From the NCBI GenBank assembly GCA_002419145.1, contig DIFN01000075.1, forward strand, positions 1-24,403: a DNA stretch of 24,403 nt, written 5' to 3'. The translations under genes were made by a program, and so were the position numbers. This document shows, piece by piece, positions 15,303-22,709 of the stretch; position 1 is the first letter of the stretch; the number at the start of each line of letters is the position of its first letter. The notes under the pieces were generated by a model. The model searched no databases. It had not been told where the DNA came from and was given only the letters and a program-made list of their open reading frames with translations. This DNA is from Mageeibacillus sp. UBA5747 (GTDB taxonomy: Bacteria > Bacillota > Clostridia > Saccharofermentanales > UBA5734).

Positions 15303-16256
15303 TCACTCGTCAAGTGCGGCGAGTGACAGGCCCATTTCTTCAAGTTTCTGGATGACTTCCTCAAGCGATTTCTTGCCGAGGTTTCTGACTTTCATCATGT
15401 CCTCTTCTGAACGGGCCACGAGATCGCCGATCGAATTGATGCCAGCGCGCTTGAGGCAGTTATAGGTGCGGACAGAGAAGTCAAGATCTTCGATTGCGGT
15501 GCCCAGGACGGTCGGAGCCTTCCCATCGAATTCTTGGTTGGAAAAATTCGTGCTGCTCATACTGCTGGTCAAAGCAACAAACAAGTTGAGATGTTCTGTT
15601 AGGATGCTGGCACCAAGGCTCAACGCCTCGGATGCCCCGATGGTTGCATCGGTCCAGACTTCGATGGTCAGCTTGTCATAGTCCGTAAACTGGCCGACGC
15701 GGGTGTTTTCGACCGAATAGTTGACCTTTTTGACTGGCGTGAAAATCGAGTCAATCGGAATGACACCAATCGGCTGGCTGACCCATTTGTTGCGGTCGGC
15801 GGTGTTGTAACCACGACCACCGTTGAAGGTCAGTTCCATGAAAAGGCGGCCTTCGCCGTTCAACGTGGCAATCGGATGATCCGGGTTCATCACTTCGACT
15901 TCATCGTCATGGACGATATCACCTGCCGTCACGACACCTGTCCGGCCTTCTTCCGTGCTGATGTAGACCGTTTTCGGTCCATCAACATGCAGATCAGCCC
16001 GGATGCCTTTGACATTGAGGATGATTTCGGTCATGTCTTCAACGACACCCTTGACCGTTGAAAATTCATGGAAAACACCCTCTACTCGAATCGCCGTCAC
16101 CGCCGCACCAGGCAACGATGAAAGCAGCACACGACGCAGGGAATTGCCCAATGTGATGCCATAGCCCCGCTCGAGCGGTTCGATCACGAATTTGCCATAG
16201 GAACGTTCTTCATTCAATTCCAGACATTCGATCACTGGCTTTTTGATCTCAATCAT
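15303..16256 (-). CDS. rpoA: DNA-directed RNA polymerase alpha subunit
   Basis: The 317-residue alpha subunit dimerises through its N-terminal domain (about 1-230) to nucleate RNA polymerase assembly. It binds promoter UP elements and activators through the C-terminal domain (about 250-317). Signature text includes FVIEPLERGYGITLGNSLRRVLLSSLPG, read in pieces from residue 22, and in the C-terminal domain LKRAGINSIGDLVARSEED and RNLGKKSLEEV. The ATG follows AGGAGGAACAG. It sits in the standard rpsD-rpoA-rplQ order. A 71-base gap before it contains a small hairpin. Confidence 0.98.
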   Translation of the reverse strand: MIEIKKPVIECLELNEERSYGKFVIEPLERGYGITLGNSLRRVLLSSLPGAAVTAIRVEGVFHEFSTVKGVVEDMTEIILNVKGIRADLHVDGPKTVYISTEEGRTGVVTAGDIVHDDEVEVMNPDHPIATLNGEGRLFMELTFNGGRGYNTADRNKWVSQPIGVIPIDSIFTPVKKVNYSVENTRVGQFTDYDKLTIEVWTDATIGASEALSLGASILTEHLNLFVALTSSMSSTNFSNQEFDGKAPTVLGTAIEDLDFSVRTYNCLKRAGINSIGDLVARSEEDMMKVRNLGKKSLEEVIQKLEEMGLSLAALDE

Positions 16257-16289
16257 TCTGTTCCTCCTAATTTCGACTCAACGCTCATT

Positions 16290-16319
16290 CACAAAAGCTG
16301 CGGGGTATGAAAGCAGCCT
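16290..16319 (-). other. Small hairpin with short T run in the rpsD-rpoA gap
   Basis: On the - strand AGGCTGC (16319-16313) pairs with GCAGCTT (16301-16295), one pair being G-T, around an 11-base loop. It is followed by TTGTG, leaving a short T-rich tail. It is a weak candidate attenuator or processing site between rpsD and rpoA. Confidence 0.35.
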
Positions 16320-16327
16320 GGTGAGGA

Positions 16328-16942
16328 TTACTTCGAATAAAGTTCGACGATGAGCGTCTCGCGGACATCGATATCAACGTCTGCGCGGGCCGGAATCTGG
16401 GCAACAGTACCTGTGAGCTGTTCCGGATTGAACGTCAGCCAGGGTGGAACCGGGCGGGTCGCAAGATCCTGGAATTTCGGTAATTTACGGGATGCTTCGC
16501 AGACAGCGACCGTATCGCCGGCATGCAGGGTCATCGATGGGATATCGGCCTTCTTGCCATTGATGGTGAAGTGGCCATGGGTAACCAGCTGACGGGCCTG
16601 GGCGCGGGAGGCTGCAAAGCCCATGCGGTAGACAACATTGTCAAAACGCAATTCAAGGAGTTGCAGCAGGTTCTCACCGGATTTGCCCTTCATACGGCTG
16701 GCGGAATCAAAAGTCTTGCGGAACTGGCCTTCAAGGACGCCGTAGAAACGCTTGGCCTTCTGTTTCTCACGCAACTGGGAACCATATTCGGAAATCTTCT
16801 TGCGGCCTTGGCCATGCTGGCCGGGAGCAAAGCTCCGCCGGGCGATGGCACATTTGCCGGTGTAGCAACGCTGCCCTTTAAGGAAAAGCTTTTCGCCTTC
16901 GCGGCGGCAGAGCCGGCAGGCTGCTTCTGTATATCTAGCCAT
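16328..16942 (-). CDS. rpsD: Small-subunit ribosomal protein S4
   Basis: S4 (uS4), a primary binder of 16S rRNA that initiates 30S assembly; in several bacteria it also represses its own operon by binding the mRNA. The 204 residues are of normal length. This is the zinc-binding version, with C9, C12, C26 and C31 in the N-terminal knuckle. The S4 RNA-binding domain spans about 93-155, with RLDNVVYRMGFAASRAQARQ-like text (here ELRFDNVVYRMGFAASRAQA) and HGHFTINGKKADIPS. GGAGG lies before the ATG. Its place after rpsM and rpsK makes it the obvious ligand to test against the structured RNA upstream of rpsM. Confidence 0.98.
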   Translation of the reverse strand: MARYTEAACRLCRREGEKLFLKGQRCYTGKCAIARRSFAPGQHGQGRKKISEYGSQLREKQKAKRFYGVLEGQFRKTFDSASRMKGKSGENLLQLLELRFDNVVYRMGFAASRAQARQLVTHGHFTINGKKADIPSMTLHAGDTVAVCEASRKLPKFQDLATRPVPPWLTFNPEQLTGTVAQIPARADVDIDVRETLIVELYSK

Positions 16943-16959
16943 TCTCTATTCCTCCGGGA

Positions 16960-17364
16960 TCAGACTCTTCTTCTTTTGGGCGGTCTGCAACCATTGTGCG
17001 GGATCGGTGTGACGTCTTTGATCATCGTGACATCAAGACCGGCGGCCTGCAGCGAACGAATCGCAGCTTCGCGGCCGGCACCCGGACCTTTGACAAAGAC
17101 TTCTACCGTGCGCATGCCATGGTCGACAGCGGTCTTGGCAGCAGATTCAGCTGCCATCTGGGCGGCAAAGGGTGTGCCTTTACGGGAACCTTTCATGCCC
17201 ATGCCACCGGCACTGGCCCAGGAAATGGCGTTGCCATTGGGGTCGGTGATGGTGACAATCGTGTTGTTGAACGAAGAGTGAATGTGGGCAGAGCCACGGT
17301 CAATGTTCTTGCGTTCTCTTTTTTTCGGCCGAACAGCCGTTTTCTTAGCAGACGCTTTAGCCAT
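16960..17364 (-). CDS. rpsK: Small-subunit ribosomal protein S11
   Basis: S11 (uS11), part of the 30S platform near the mRNA exit side. The protein has 134 residues. Conserved text includes IHSSFNNTIVTITDPNGNAI (about 28-47), WASAGGMGMKGSRKGTPFAAQ and the C-terminal TPIPHNGCRPPKRRRV. The first 20 residues are a basic tail rich in Lys and Arg. It lies 12 bases after the rpsM stop with a ribosome binding site (AGGAGG) in the gap, and 17 bases before rpsD. Confidence 0.98.
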   Translation of the reverse strand: MAKASAKKTAVRPKKRERKNIDRGSAHIHSSFNNTIVTITDPNGNAISWASAGGMGMKGSRKGTPFAAQMAAESAAKTAVDHGMRTVEVFVKGPGAGREAAIRSLQAAGLDVTMIKDVTPIPHNGCRPPKRRRV

Positions 17365-17376
17365 GTTCTGTCCTCC

Positions 17377-17745
17377 TTACTTTTTCTTGTTAGCCATGGT
17401 GCGCTTCGGTCCCTTGCGGGTGCGGGCGTTGGTTTTCGTACGCTGGCCGCGGACCGGCAGGCCCATCCTGTGGCGACGGCCGCGATAGCAGCCGATTTCC
17501 GTCAGGCGTTTGATATTCATGGCGATTTCACGCCGCAAGTCACCCTCGACGGTATAGCCATTTTCAATGGTGTCCCTGATTTTGGATACTTCTGTTTCTG
17601 TCAGGTTCTTGACACGGGTATCGGGATCGATGCCGCATGTTGCAAGAATCTTGTTCGAAAGTGTTCTGCCGACACCAAAAATATAGCAAAGCGCGATTTC
17701 AACGCGCTTATCGTTCGGCAGATCGACTCCGGCAATACGTGCCAT
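17377..17745 (-). CDS. rpsM: Small-subunit ribosomal protein S13
   Basis: S13 (uS13), in the 30S head, contacts the P-site tRNA and the 50S subunit. The 122-residue protein starts with MARIAGVDLPNDKRVEIALCYIFGVG and ends with the basic tail containing HRMGLPVRGQRTKTNARTRKG, both read here as short pieces of a normal family sequence. TGGAGGT lies 7 bases before the ATG. It is the first gene of the alpha operon after rpmJ, but a 144-base gap with strong RNA structure separates it from rpmJ, unlike the tight spacing of the other genes here. Confidence 0.98.
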   Translation of the reverse strand: MARIAGVDLPNDKRVEIALCYIFGVGRTLSNKILATCGIDPDTRVKNLTETEVSKIRDTIENGYTVEGDLRREIAMNIKRLTEIGCYRGRRHRMGLPVRGQRTKTNARTRKGPKRTMANKKK

Positions 17746-17816
17746 TTTCTTACCTCCATAAAGTGAAAGGCTCTCAAAGAATCTTTATCTAGTAAACACG
17801 ATCAGGATGACCGAAA

Positions 17817-17895
17817 GAACCCTAGGGCTCAGTCGGCAGCCGCATCCCTTAGCACGTGCGGTTGACTGCTGGCTAATCCGTTAACCGGATCAGCC
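17817..17895 (-). ncRNA. Structured mRNA element between rpmJ and rpsM (candidate r-protein leader)
   Basis: Three hairpins follow one another on the - strand. Hairpin one (17895-17871) has ten pairs, GGCTGATCCG with CGGATTAGCC, loop GTTAA, and its 5' arm contains the rpmJ stop codon. Hairpin two joins GCAG and CCGCA (a 4-base bulge TCAA between them) to TGCGG and CTGC around a 12-base loop; an alternative pairing of CAGTC (17868-17864) with GACTG (17834-17830) competes with it. Hairpin three (17830-17817) is GAGCC-CTAG-GGTTC. None has a T run, so they are not terminators. About 70 less structured bases lead to rpsM. In E. coli S4 represses the alpha operon through a structure at the same gene position; similarity of function here is inference. 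Confidence 0.55.
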
Positions 17896-18003
17896 TTGTT
17901 TCTGCTTGTGCTTGGGGTCTTCGCAGATGACCATGACACGGCCTTTGCGCTTAATGACTTTGCACTTTTCGCAGATCGGTTTGACGGACGGTCTGACTTT
18001 CAT
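17890..18003 (-). CDS. rpmJ: Large-subunit ribosomal protein L36
   Basis: L36 (bL36), the smallest ribosomal protein, binds 23S rRNA. I translate 37 residues starting MKVRPSVKPICEKCKVIKRK and ending DPKHKQKQG. This is the zinc-binding form, with C11, C14, C27 and H32 as ligands. AGGAGG lies 8 bases before the ATG. It is placed between infA and rpsM as in most Firmicutes. Its stop codon lies in the 5' arm of a ten-pair hairpin. Confidence 0.97.
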   Translation of the reverse strand: MKVRPSVKPICEKCKVIKRKGRVMVICEDPKHKQKQG

Positions 18004-18073
18004 GGTGGTTTCCTCCTGGATCTTGCCCACTGGATACATCATAAGTAGACGTCATGAGGGCGCATGCTAAAAT

Positions 18074-18101
18074 AGTGTACCAGATTGATTCAATAAATCA
18101 A
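18074..18101 (-). promoter_or_regulatory. Candidate internal promoter upstream of rpmJ
   Basis: On the - strand TTGATT (18101-18096) and TACACT (18079-18074) are 16 bases apart in an AT-rich island within the 123-base infA-rpmJ gap. TTGATT is also the left arm of an inverted repeat (TTGATT, 5-base loop, AATCAA; 18085-18101), which might bind a regulator or fold in RNA. A promoter here would serve rpmJ and the alpha operon separately from the secY block. Confidence 0.4.
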
Positions 18102-18126
18102 GGGTCTGGCCGCAATTTTACAAAGT

Positions 18127-18345
18127 TTATTTGGCTCGCCAAGTGATCCGGCCGCGTGTGACATCATAAGGGGATAGTTCGACGGTGACACGGTCGCCGG
18201 TCAGAATCTTGATGTAATGCTGGCGCAGCTTGCCGGATATGTGTGCTGTCACTTCATGTCCGTTTTCGAGACGGACTTTGAAGACTGCGTTCGGCAAAAC
18301 ATCTACGACGATGCCCTCAACTTCAATGGCTTCTTCCTTGCTCAT
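18127..18345 (-). CDS. infA: Translation initiation factor IF-1
   Basis: IF-1 binds the 30S A site and supports IF-2 and IF-3 during initiation. The 72-residue protein is a single OB-fold S1-like domain: EAIEVEGIVVDVLPNAVFKV, then VTAHISGKLRQHYIKIL and SPYDVTRGRITWRAK. Length and motifs are standard, and AGGAGG precedes the ATG. It follows the KOW-domain gene by 69 bases. Confidence 0.98.
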   Translation of the reverse strand: MSKEEAIEVEGIVVDVLPNAVFKVRLENGHEVTAHISGKLRQHYIKILTGDRVTVELSPYDVTRGRITWRAK

Positions 18346-18414
18346 GGATATTTTCCTCCTGTAGGGTCTCCCGTAGGGTCGGGCTGTGTGCTCGCAAGGC
18401 CTGGTATGGGGTGG

Positions 18415-18753
18415 TTACGGCTCTGAGCGGGTGCTGTTGGTTGCAATCCAGCCAGAATGGTCAGCAATCAGGTTTCGGACCAGCGCATTTTTTTGCCCCA
18501 GGTCCTTGAGCGCTGCCAGCCGGTCCTCCCAGCCTGGTTCCAACGCGCCCAGAGGTCTGACATGGCGCCAGCGTTTGCGCTTGGGTTTGTCGAGTCCACG
18601 CAGATCGCCATCGACACACAAAACGAAGTTCTCCATGACATCAATGATCAGGTAGACTCTGCCAGTGTCGTGTCCGGCGGTTGAAACAGCAAGCTGGCCC
18701 CTGGCTAGACCCCGATTCTGCAAGGCCTGGTACACCGTCCCAGTCTGACTCAT
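18415..18753 (-). CDS. KOW-domain RNA-binding protein, L14e/L6e/L27e-like
   Basis: A 112-residue protein with one KOW-type domain near the N-terminus: RGQLAVSTAGHDTGRVYLII (18-37) followed by ENFVLCVDGDLR. A Lys/Arg stretch, DKPKRKRWRHVRPLG, fits RNA binding. Such proteins are found between map and infA in many Firmicutes and are presumed ribosome- or translation-associated, though the exact role is not established. The start overlaps the map stop (ATGA), so expression is coupled. The C-terminal 40 residues look helical and lack a recognisable motif. Confidence 0.85.
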   Translation of the reverse strand: MSQTGTVYQALQNRGLARGQLAVSTAGHDTGRVYLIIDVMENFVLCVDGDLRGLDKPKRKRWRHVRPLGALEPGWEDRLAALKDLGQKNALVRNLIADHSGWIATNSTRSEP

Positions 18754-19505
18754 CGTGCAGTCAGGATGACCGGGCCTTCAGCTGTGATGGCAAAGGTGTT
18801 CTCGTAATGGGCCGCTGGTTTGCGATCTGTAGTGACGATCGTCCAGCCATCATCGAGCATCACAATGCGCCGGCTGCCCAGGGTGATCATGGGTTCCATA
18901 GCCAGAACAAGCCCTTCTTCCAGCCGCAGGCCACGCCCGGCATGGCCGAAATTGGGCACATCCGGATCTTCATGCAACCGGCGGCCTACCCCATGGCCAG
19001 TCAGCTCGCGGACGACACCGTAACCATGTGATTCGGCTACCTGCTGGACGGCGGCCGAAACATCTCCCAGCCGATTACCGATCACAGCTTTGTCAAGTCC
19101 AGCCCAGAAGGATGCTTCTGTGACGCGCACCAATTCCGCTTTTTCAGCGGATATTTCACCAACGGCAAAAGTCCGGGCTGCATCGGCATGGAAGCCGTCC
19201 AGGCAAGCACCCACATCAACAGATATGATTTCGCCGGACTTAAGGATCCTGTTTGCCTGCGGAATACCGTGGACAACTTCAGCATCAATGGATGCACAGA
19301 TACTCGCTGGAAACGGAGGTTCACCATAGCCTTTGAAAGACGGAACGGCACCCGCCTGGCGAATGATCGCTTCTGCTTCCCTGTCCAAGTCGAGGGTTGA
19401 TATGCCAGGCCGGACCATGTTCGCCATCACTTCCAGGACCTCGGCGACGATTCGGCCGGCATTGCGGATGCGCGCGATATCTTCTTTTGTTTTCAAGCTG
19501 ACCAT
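18750..19505 (-). CDS. map: Methionine aminopeptidase, type I
   Basis: Removes the initiator methionine from nascent proteins. The 251-residue enzyme has all five metal ligands of the pita-bread fold: D97 and D108 (SVDVGACLDGFHADAART, read as one stretch), H171 in LTGHGVGRRLHEDP, E204 in AMEPM and E235 in HYENT. H79 in VVHGIP is also present. There is no N-terminal zinc-finger or SH3-binding extension. The ATG lies five bases after the adk stop with no clear ribosome binding site, so it probably depends on ribosomes finishing adk. It overlaps the next gene by four bases. Confidence 0.97.
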   Translation of the reverse strand: MVSLKTKEDIARIRNAGRIVAEVLEVMANMVRPGISTLDLDREAEAIIRQAGAVPSFKGYGEPPFPASICASIDAEVVHGIPQANRILKSGEIISVDVGACLDGFHADAARTFAVGEISAEKAELVRVTEASFWAGLDKAVIGNRLGDVSAAVQQVAESHGYGVVRELTGHGVGRRLHEDPDVPNFGHAGRGLRLEEGLVLAMEPMITLGSRRIVMLDDGWTIVTTDRKPAAHYENTFAITAEGPVILTAR

Positions 19506-19510
19506 GGGTG

Positions 19511-20161
19511 TCAGGACCGTTCTTTGAGAGCAGAAAGCACCGCGGGCAAAGATGAGCCCACTTCACCTTCGTTGTTGATCCGGACCAGCATTTTCTTCTG
19601 CTCGTAATAATCTGACAACGGCAGTGTCTGGCGGTAATAATTCGCCAGGCGCTGCCGGATGGTTTCCGGTTTATCATCGTCTCGCTGGTACAGGGTTCCA
19701 CCACAGGCATCGCACACACCATCCTGCTTGGGACGATAAGAGTCGATGTTGTAGGTCCGGCCACACGTTGCACAGACACGGCGGCTTGTGAGCCGCGCTA
19801 GAATAGATTCGTCAGAAAGTTCGAGTTCGATCACGGCATTGAGTCTTATCTGGCGCTTTTCCAGGAGTTCAGCCAACGCCTCAGCCTGGGCGACTGTGCG
19901 CGGAAAACCATCGAGCAGAAATCCACGCTGGCAATCTGCCTGCTCCAGGCGGTCTGTCACCATGGCGATGGTCAGAGAATCAGGGACGAGGGCGCCACTC
20001 TGGATGTACTGATTGGCTTCCTGCCCCAGTGGCGTGTTGGCCTTGATGTTCTGGCGAAAGATATCGCCGGTCGAAATGTGGGGAATCTGGTATTCCCGTG
20101 CCAGGTCAGCCGCCATTGTACCTTTGCCGGAACCAGGCGCTCCCAGTAGAATCAGTCTCAT
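19511..20161 (-). CDS. adk: Adenylate kinase
   Basis: Interconverts ATP + AMP and 2 ADP. The 216-residue long-form enzyme starts MRLILLGAPGSGKGT (P-loop 7-15). The AMP-binding segment is DGFPRT (84-89). The LID domain binds zinc through C130, C133, C150 and C153, as is usual in Gram-positive species. The ATG at 20161 is chosen because it begins the family motif and AGGAGG lies 10 bases upstream. The same frame is open for 22 more codons, but these run through a long hairpin and do not resemble adenylate kinase. It follows secY as in most Firmicutes. Confidence 0.97.
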   Translation of the reverse strand: MRLILLGAPGSGKGTMAADLAREYQIPHISTGDIFRQNIKANTPLGQEANQYIQSGALVPDSLTIAMVTDRLEQADCQRGFLLDGFPRTVAQAEALAELLEKRQIRLNAVIELELSDESILARLTSRRVCATCGRTYNIDSYRPKQDGVCDACGGTLYQRDDDKPETIRQRLANYYRQTLPLSDYYEQKKMLVRINNEGEVGSSLPAVLSALKERS

Positions 20162-20182
20162 GTCTTCTAGTCCTCCTGCGTG

Positions 20183-20229
20183 ACTTGCAACAAGGGCATC
20201 CGGTCTAAGCCGGACACCCTTTTGCAAGT
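20183..20229 (-). other. Long, nearly perfect RNA hairpin between secY and adk
   Basis: On the - strand ACTTGCAA pairs with TTGCAAGT (8 pairs). After one bulged G, AAGGGTGTCCGG pairs with CCGGATGCCCTT (12 pairs, two wobbles) around the loop CTTAGA. The result is about 20 pairs in 47 bases. No T run follows; the adk ribosome binding site starts a few bases past the base of the stem. It sits 15 bases after the secY stop. It could be a processing or stability element, or it could separate secY from adk translation; a factor-independent terminator is unlikely. Confidence 0.75.
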
Positions 20230-20244
20230 TAGCATCGCGTGTGA

Positions 20245-21537
20245 TTAGTCGAGGAATCCTTTGTAATGGCGCATAACCATCTGGGATTCAAGCTGGTTGA
20301 CAAGGTCGATGGCAACACCGACGACGATCAGGACTGCCGTACCACCAAACCAGATCCCTTGTGCTTTAGTCACTGCTGACAGAAGAACCGGGAACAGGAC
20401 AATGACGATCAGGAAAAGTCCATCAATCCAGTTCAGGCGGCGAGCGGTGCGGGCGATGAAGTCCGAAGTCGGCCGGCCCGGACGAATGCCGGGGATGAAG
20501 CCACCGTTCTTCTGCAGATTGTTGGCAATTTCAATGGGATTGAATTGAATCATCGAGTAGAAAAAGGTAAAGCCCAGGATCAGCAACGCGTAGAAAATGT
20601 AGTAGAACGGGTTACCCGAGAAGTTCATGAACCACTGGGCGACCGGTCCAGTACTGCCAAACAGGGAAACCAGTGTGGATGGTAAAGAGACGATCGAGAT
20701 CGCAAAGATGACCGGGATGACACCCGCCTGGTTGACTTTGATTGGCAGGTAGGTGTTCTGGCCACCATACATCTTGCGACCAACCACTTTCTTGGCGTAT
20801 TGGACCGGAATGCGACGTTCAGCACTTTGGACAAAGACGACCAGGGCAATGATCGCCACAAAAACAGCCACAACGGCAATCGTTGCAAAAATCGAGACAA
20901 ACGTGTTTGCGGTCACGGACCAGTTCTTAAAGTAACCAAAGAGCATTTTCAGAGCATTCGGTCCACCAGTGATGATGCCGGCGAAAATGATCAGTGAAAT
21001 GCCGTTGCCGATGCCTTTTTCATTAATCTGCTCACCTATCCACATGATGAAGGCGGTGCCTGCCGTAAAGCTGACGACGACCAGGATGGCATTGAGGAAT
21101 CCAGGCAATGTTGAAGACGATGCCATGCGGGTGGCGTACCAGTAGGCGATGGCCTGGATCATGGCCAGACCAACCGTCAGGTAGCGGACCATCTGCTGGA
21201 TTTTTTTGCGGCCGGTTTCACCTTCCTTCTGCAGACGCTCCAGGGCGGGAATGGCCACCGTAAGCAACTGCATGATGATGGAAGAGTTGACATAAGGGGT
21301 GATGCCCATGGCAAAGATTGAGACTTGCTTGAAAGCACCGCCTGAAATGATGTCCAGGAAGCTGCCCAGCTGGCCAAAGCGTTCGATCAGGGCAGTGAAA
21401 GCCTCCTGGTCGATGCCTGGAACTGGTACACGGATGCCAAGACGGTACACGATCAGCATGCCAATCGTGAACAGCAGTTTTTTGCGCAGGTCCGGGATCT
21501 TGAAGGCATTTTTCAGGGTTTCGATCATGCTGCCCAT
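20245..21537 (-). CDS. secY: Protein translocase subunit SecY
   Basis: The channel subunit of the Sec translocon in the cytoplasmic membrane. The 430 residues contain ten hydrophobic segments, starting at about residue 20 after an amphipathic N-terminus. Signature text includes GITPYVNSSIIMQLL (78-92), the second membrane helix region, and GIRPGRPTSDFI near 350, part of the cytosolic loop that contacts SecA and the ribosome. The first ATG (21537) is preferred over a second three codons later, because GAGGAGG lies 8 bases before it, inside the end of rplO. The genes are three bases apart, so rplO and secY are coupled. Confidence 0.98.
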   Translation of the reverse strand: MGSMIETLKNAFKIPDLRKKLLFTIGMLIVYRLGIRVPVPGIDQEAFTALIERFGQLGSFLDIISGGAFKQVSIFAMGITPYVNSSIIMQLLTVAIPALERLQKEGETGRKKIQQMVRYLTVGLAMIQAIAYWYATRMASSSTLPGFLNAILVVVSFTAGTAFIMWIGEQINEKGIGNGISLIIFAGIITGGPNALKMLFGYFKNWSVTANTFVSIFATIAVVAVFVAIIALVVFVQSAERRIPVQYAKKVVGRKMYGGQNTYLPIKVNQAGVIPVIFAISIVSLPSTLVSLFGSTGPVAQWFMNFSGNPFYYIFYALLILGFTFFYSMIQFNPIEIANNLQKNGGFIPGIRPGRPTSDFIARTARRLNWIDGLFLIVIVLFPVLLSAVTKAQGIWFGGTAVLIVVGVAIDLVNQLESQMVMRHYKGFLD

Positions 21538-21540
21538 GCT

Positions 21541-21990
21541 TTAGACCTCCTCGACGCTGCCTCCAGCTTTTTCGATCTTCTCTTTGGCACTGGCGGTGAA
21601 AGCGCTGGCCTTGACAGTCAGCTTCTTGGTGAGTTCGCCATTGCCGAGGATTTTGATGCCGTCATTGACTTTCGGAACATTGGCAATGCCTGCAGCATTG
21701 ATCGCTGCAACATCGACCACAGTACCATCGTCAAACTTGTTCAAGGATGAAAGGTTGACCTCGATGTAGGCCAAGGCAAAGCGTTTGTGGTTGAATCCGC
21801 GCTTCGGCAGACGGCGGTAAAGAGGCATCTGGCCACCTTCGAAACCGGGACGGACACCGCCGCCGGCACGGGCGTTCTGGCCTTTGTGGCCACGGCCTGA
21901 AGTTTTGCCATTGCCGGTACCGACACCGCGGCCTTTGCGGAAAGCGGTCTGGCGATCGCCGGGGGAGGCTTTCAATTCGTTGATTTTCAT
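21541..21990 (-). CDS. rplO: Large-subunit ribosomal protein L15
   Basis: L15 (uL15), a late-assembling 50S protein. The 149-residue sequence has the Gly/Arg/Lys-rich N-terminus with KGRGVGTGNGKTSGRGHKGQ, the motif FEGGQMPLYRRLPKRGF and a C-terminal strand region ending in GGSVEEV. GAGGAAGGTG lies before the ATG. Its 3' end holds the secY ribosome binding site. Normal length and order. Confidence 0.98.
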   Translation of the reverse strand: MKINELKASPGDRQTAFRKGRGVGTGNGKTSGRGHKGQNARAGGGVRPGFEGGQMPLYRRLPKRGFNHKRFALAYIEVNLSSLNKFDDGTVVDVAAINAAGIANVPKVNDGIKILGNGELTKKLTVKASAFTASAKEKIEKAGGSVEEV

Positions 21991-22005
21991 AGTCTTACAC
22001 CTTCC

Positions 22006-22185
22006 TCAAGCTTCTTCAACCTTGACCAGGTAAGCAACGAGACGGAGCATGCCCTGGAGAGCCGGATTGGATTCCAGCTCGACAGTCTGTCCGATCTTGT
22101 GCAGACCCAAGGCCTGGATGGTTGCCTTGTGCTTTTGAGTTGCATTATTGGTGCTCTTGGTGAGCGTGATCTTGACTTTAGACAT
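22006..22185 (-). CDS. rpmD: Large-subunit ribosomal protein L30
   Basis: L30 (uL30), 59 residues, read directly from the sequence: MSKVKITLTKSTNNATQKHK at the start, then TIQALGLHKIGQTVE, and a C-terminus ending VAYLVKVEEA. This matches the bacterial short form. AAGGAGGAG precedes the ATG and overlaps the rpsE stop region. It lies between rpsE and rplO as expected. Confidence 0.97.
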   Translation of the reverse strand: MSKVKITLTKSTNNATQKHKATIQALGLHKIGQTVELESNPALQGMLRLVAYLVKVEEA

Positions 22186-22199
22186 CGTCGCGCTCCTCC

Positions 22200-22694
22200 T
22201 TAAAGAATGTCTTCGACGGATTTACCGCGCAAGCGAGCCACTTGTTCCAGTGACTTGAGGCTGGTAAGGCCGGCGATGGTCGCATTGACCATGTTGTTGG
22301 GGTTGTTGGTGCCCAGAGACTTGGTACGGATATCCTTGATGCCAGCCAGTTCGAGGACGGCACGGACAGGGCCACCAGCGATGACACCGGTACCGCCACC
22401 AGCGGGTTTGAGGAGCACTTTACCGGCGCCAAAGACACCGATGGTTTCATGCGGGATCGTGGAATCCTTGAGCGGGACTTCGATCAGGTTCTTCTTGGCA
22501 TCTTCGATGCCTTTGCGGATGGCATCAGGAATTTCGGCAGCTTTACCGAGGCCTTTGCCAACATGGCCATTCTCGTCACCGACGATGACGAGGGCGGCGA
22601 AACGGAAGTTGCGGCCACCTTTGACGGTCTTGGAAACGCGGCCGATATGGATGACTTTTTCCTTCAGATCCAGTTTGCTTGCATCAATGCGCAT
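22200..22694 (-). CDS. rpsE: Small-subunit ribosomal protein S5
   Basis: S5 (uS5), important for decoding accuracy and mRNA unwinding at the 30S entry. The 164-residue protein has the double-stranded-RNA-binding-like N-terminal domain (VIHIGRVSKTVKGGRNFRFA, 15-34) and the C-terminal domain with GGGTGVIAGGPVRAVLELAG. Length and motifs are normal. A GGAGG lies 7 bases before the ATG. Confidence 0.98.
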   Translation of the reverse strand: MRIDASKLDLKEKVIHIGRVSKTVKGGRNFRFAALVIVGDENGHVGKGLGKAAEIPDAIRKGIEDAKKNLIEVPLKDSTIPHETIGVFGAGKVLLKPAGGGTGVIAGGPVRAVLELAGIKDIRTKSLGTNNPNNMVNATIAGLTSLKSLEQVARLRGKSVEDIL

Positions 22695-22709
22695 GGCTAT
22701 TCCTCCTGC

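Noticed and set aside
16996..17766. Open frame of 256 codons on the + strand over rpsK and rpsM
   Set aside because: It spans two certain ribosomal protein genes on the other strand; a shadow frame.
20162..20227. 22-codon N-terminal extension of adenylate kinase
   Set aside because: These codons translate the intergenic hairpin; the family start and the ribosome binding site both point to 20161.
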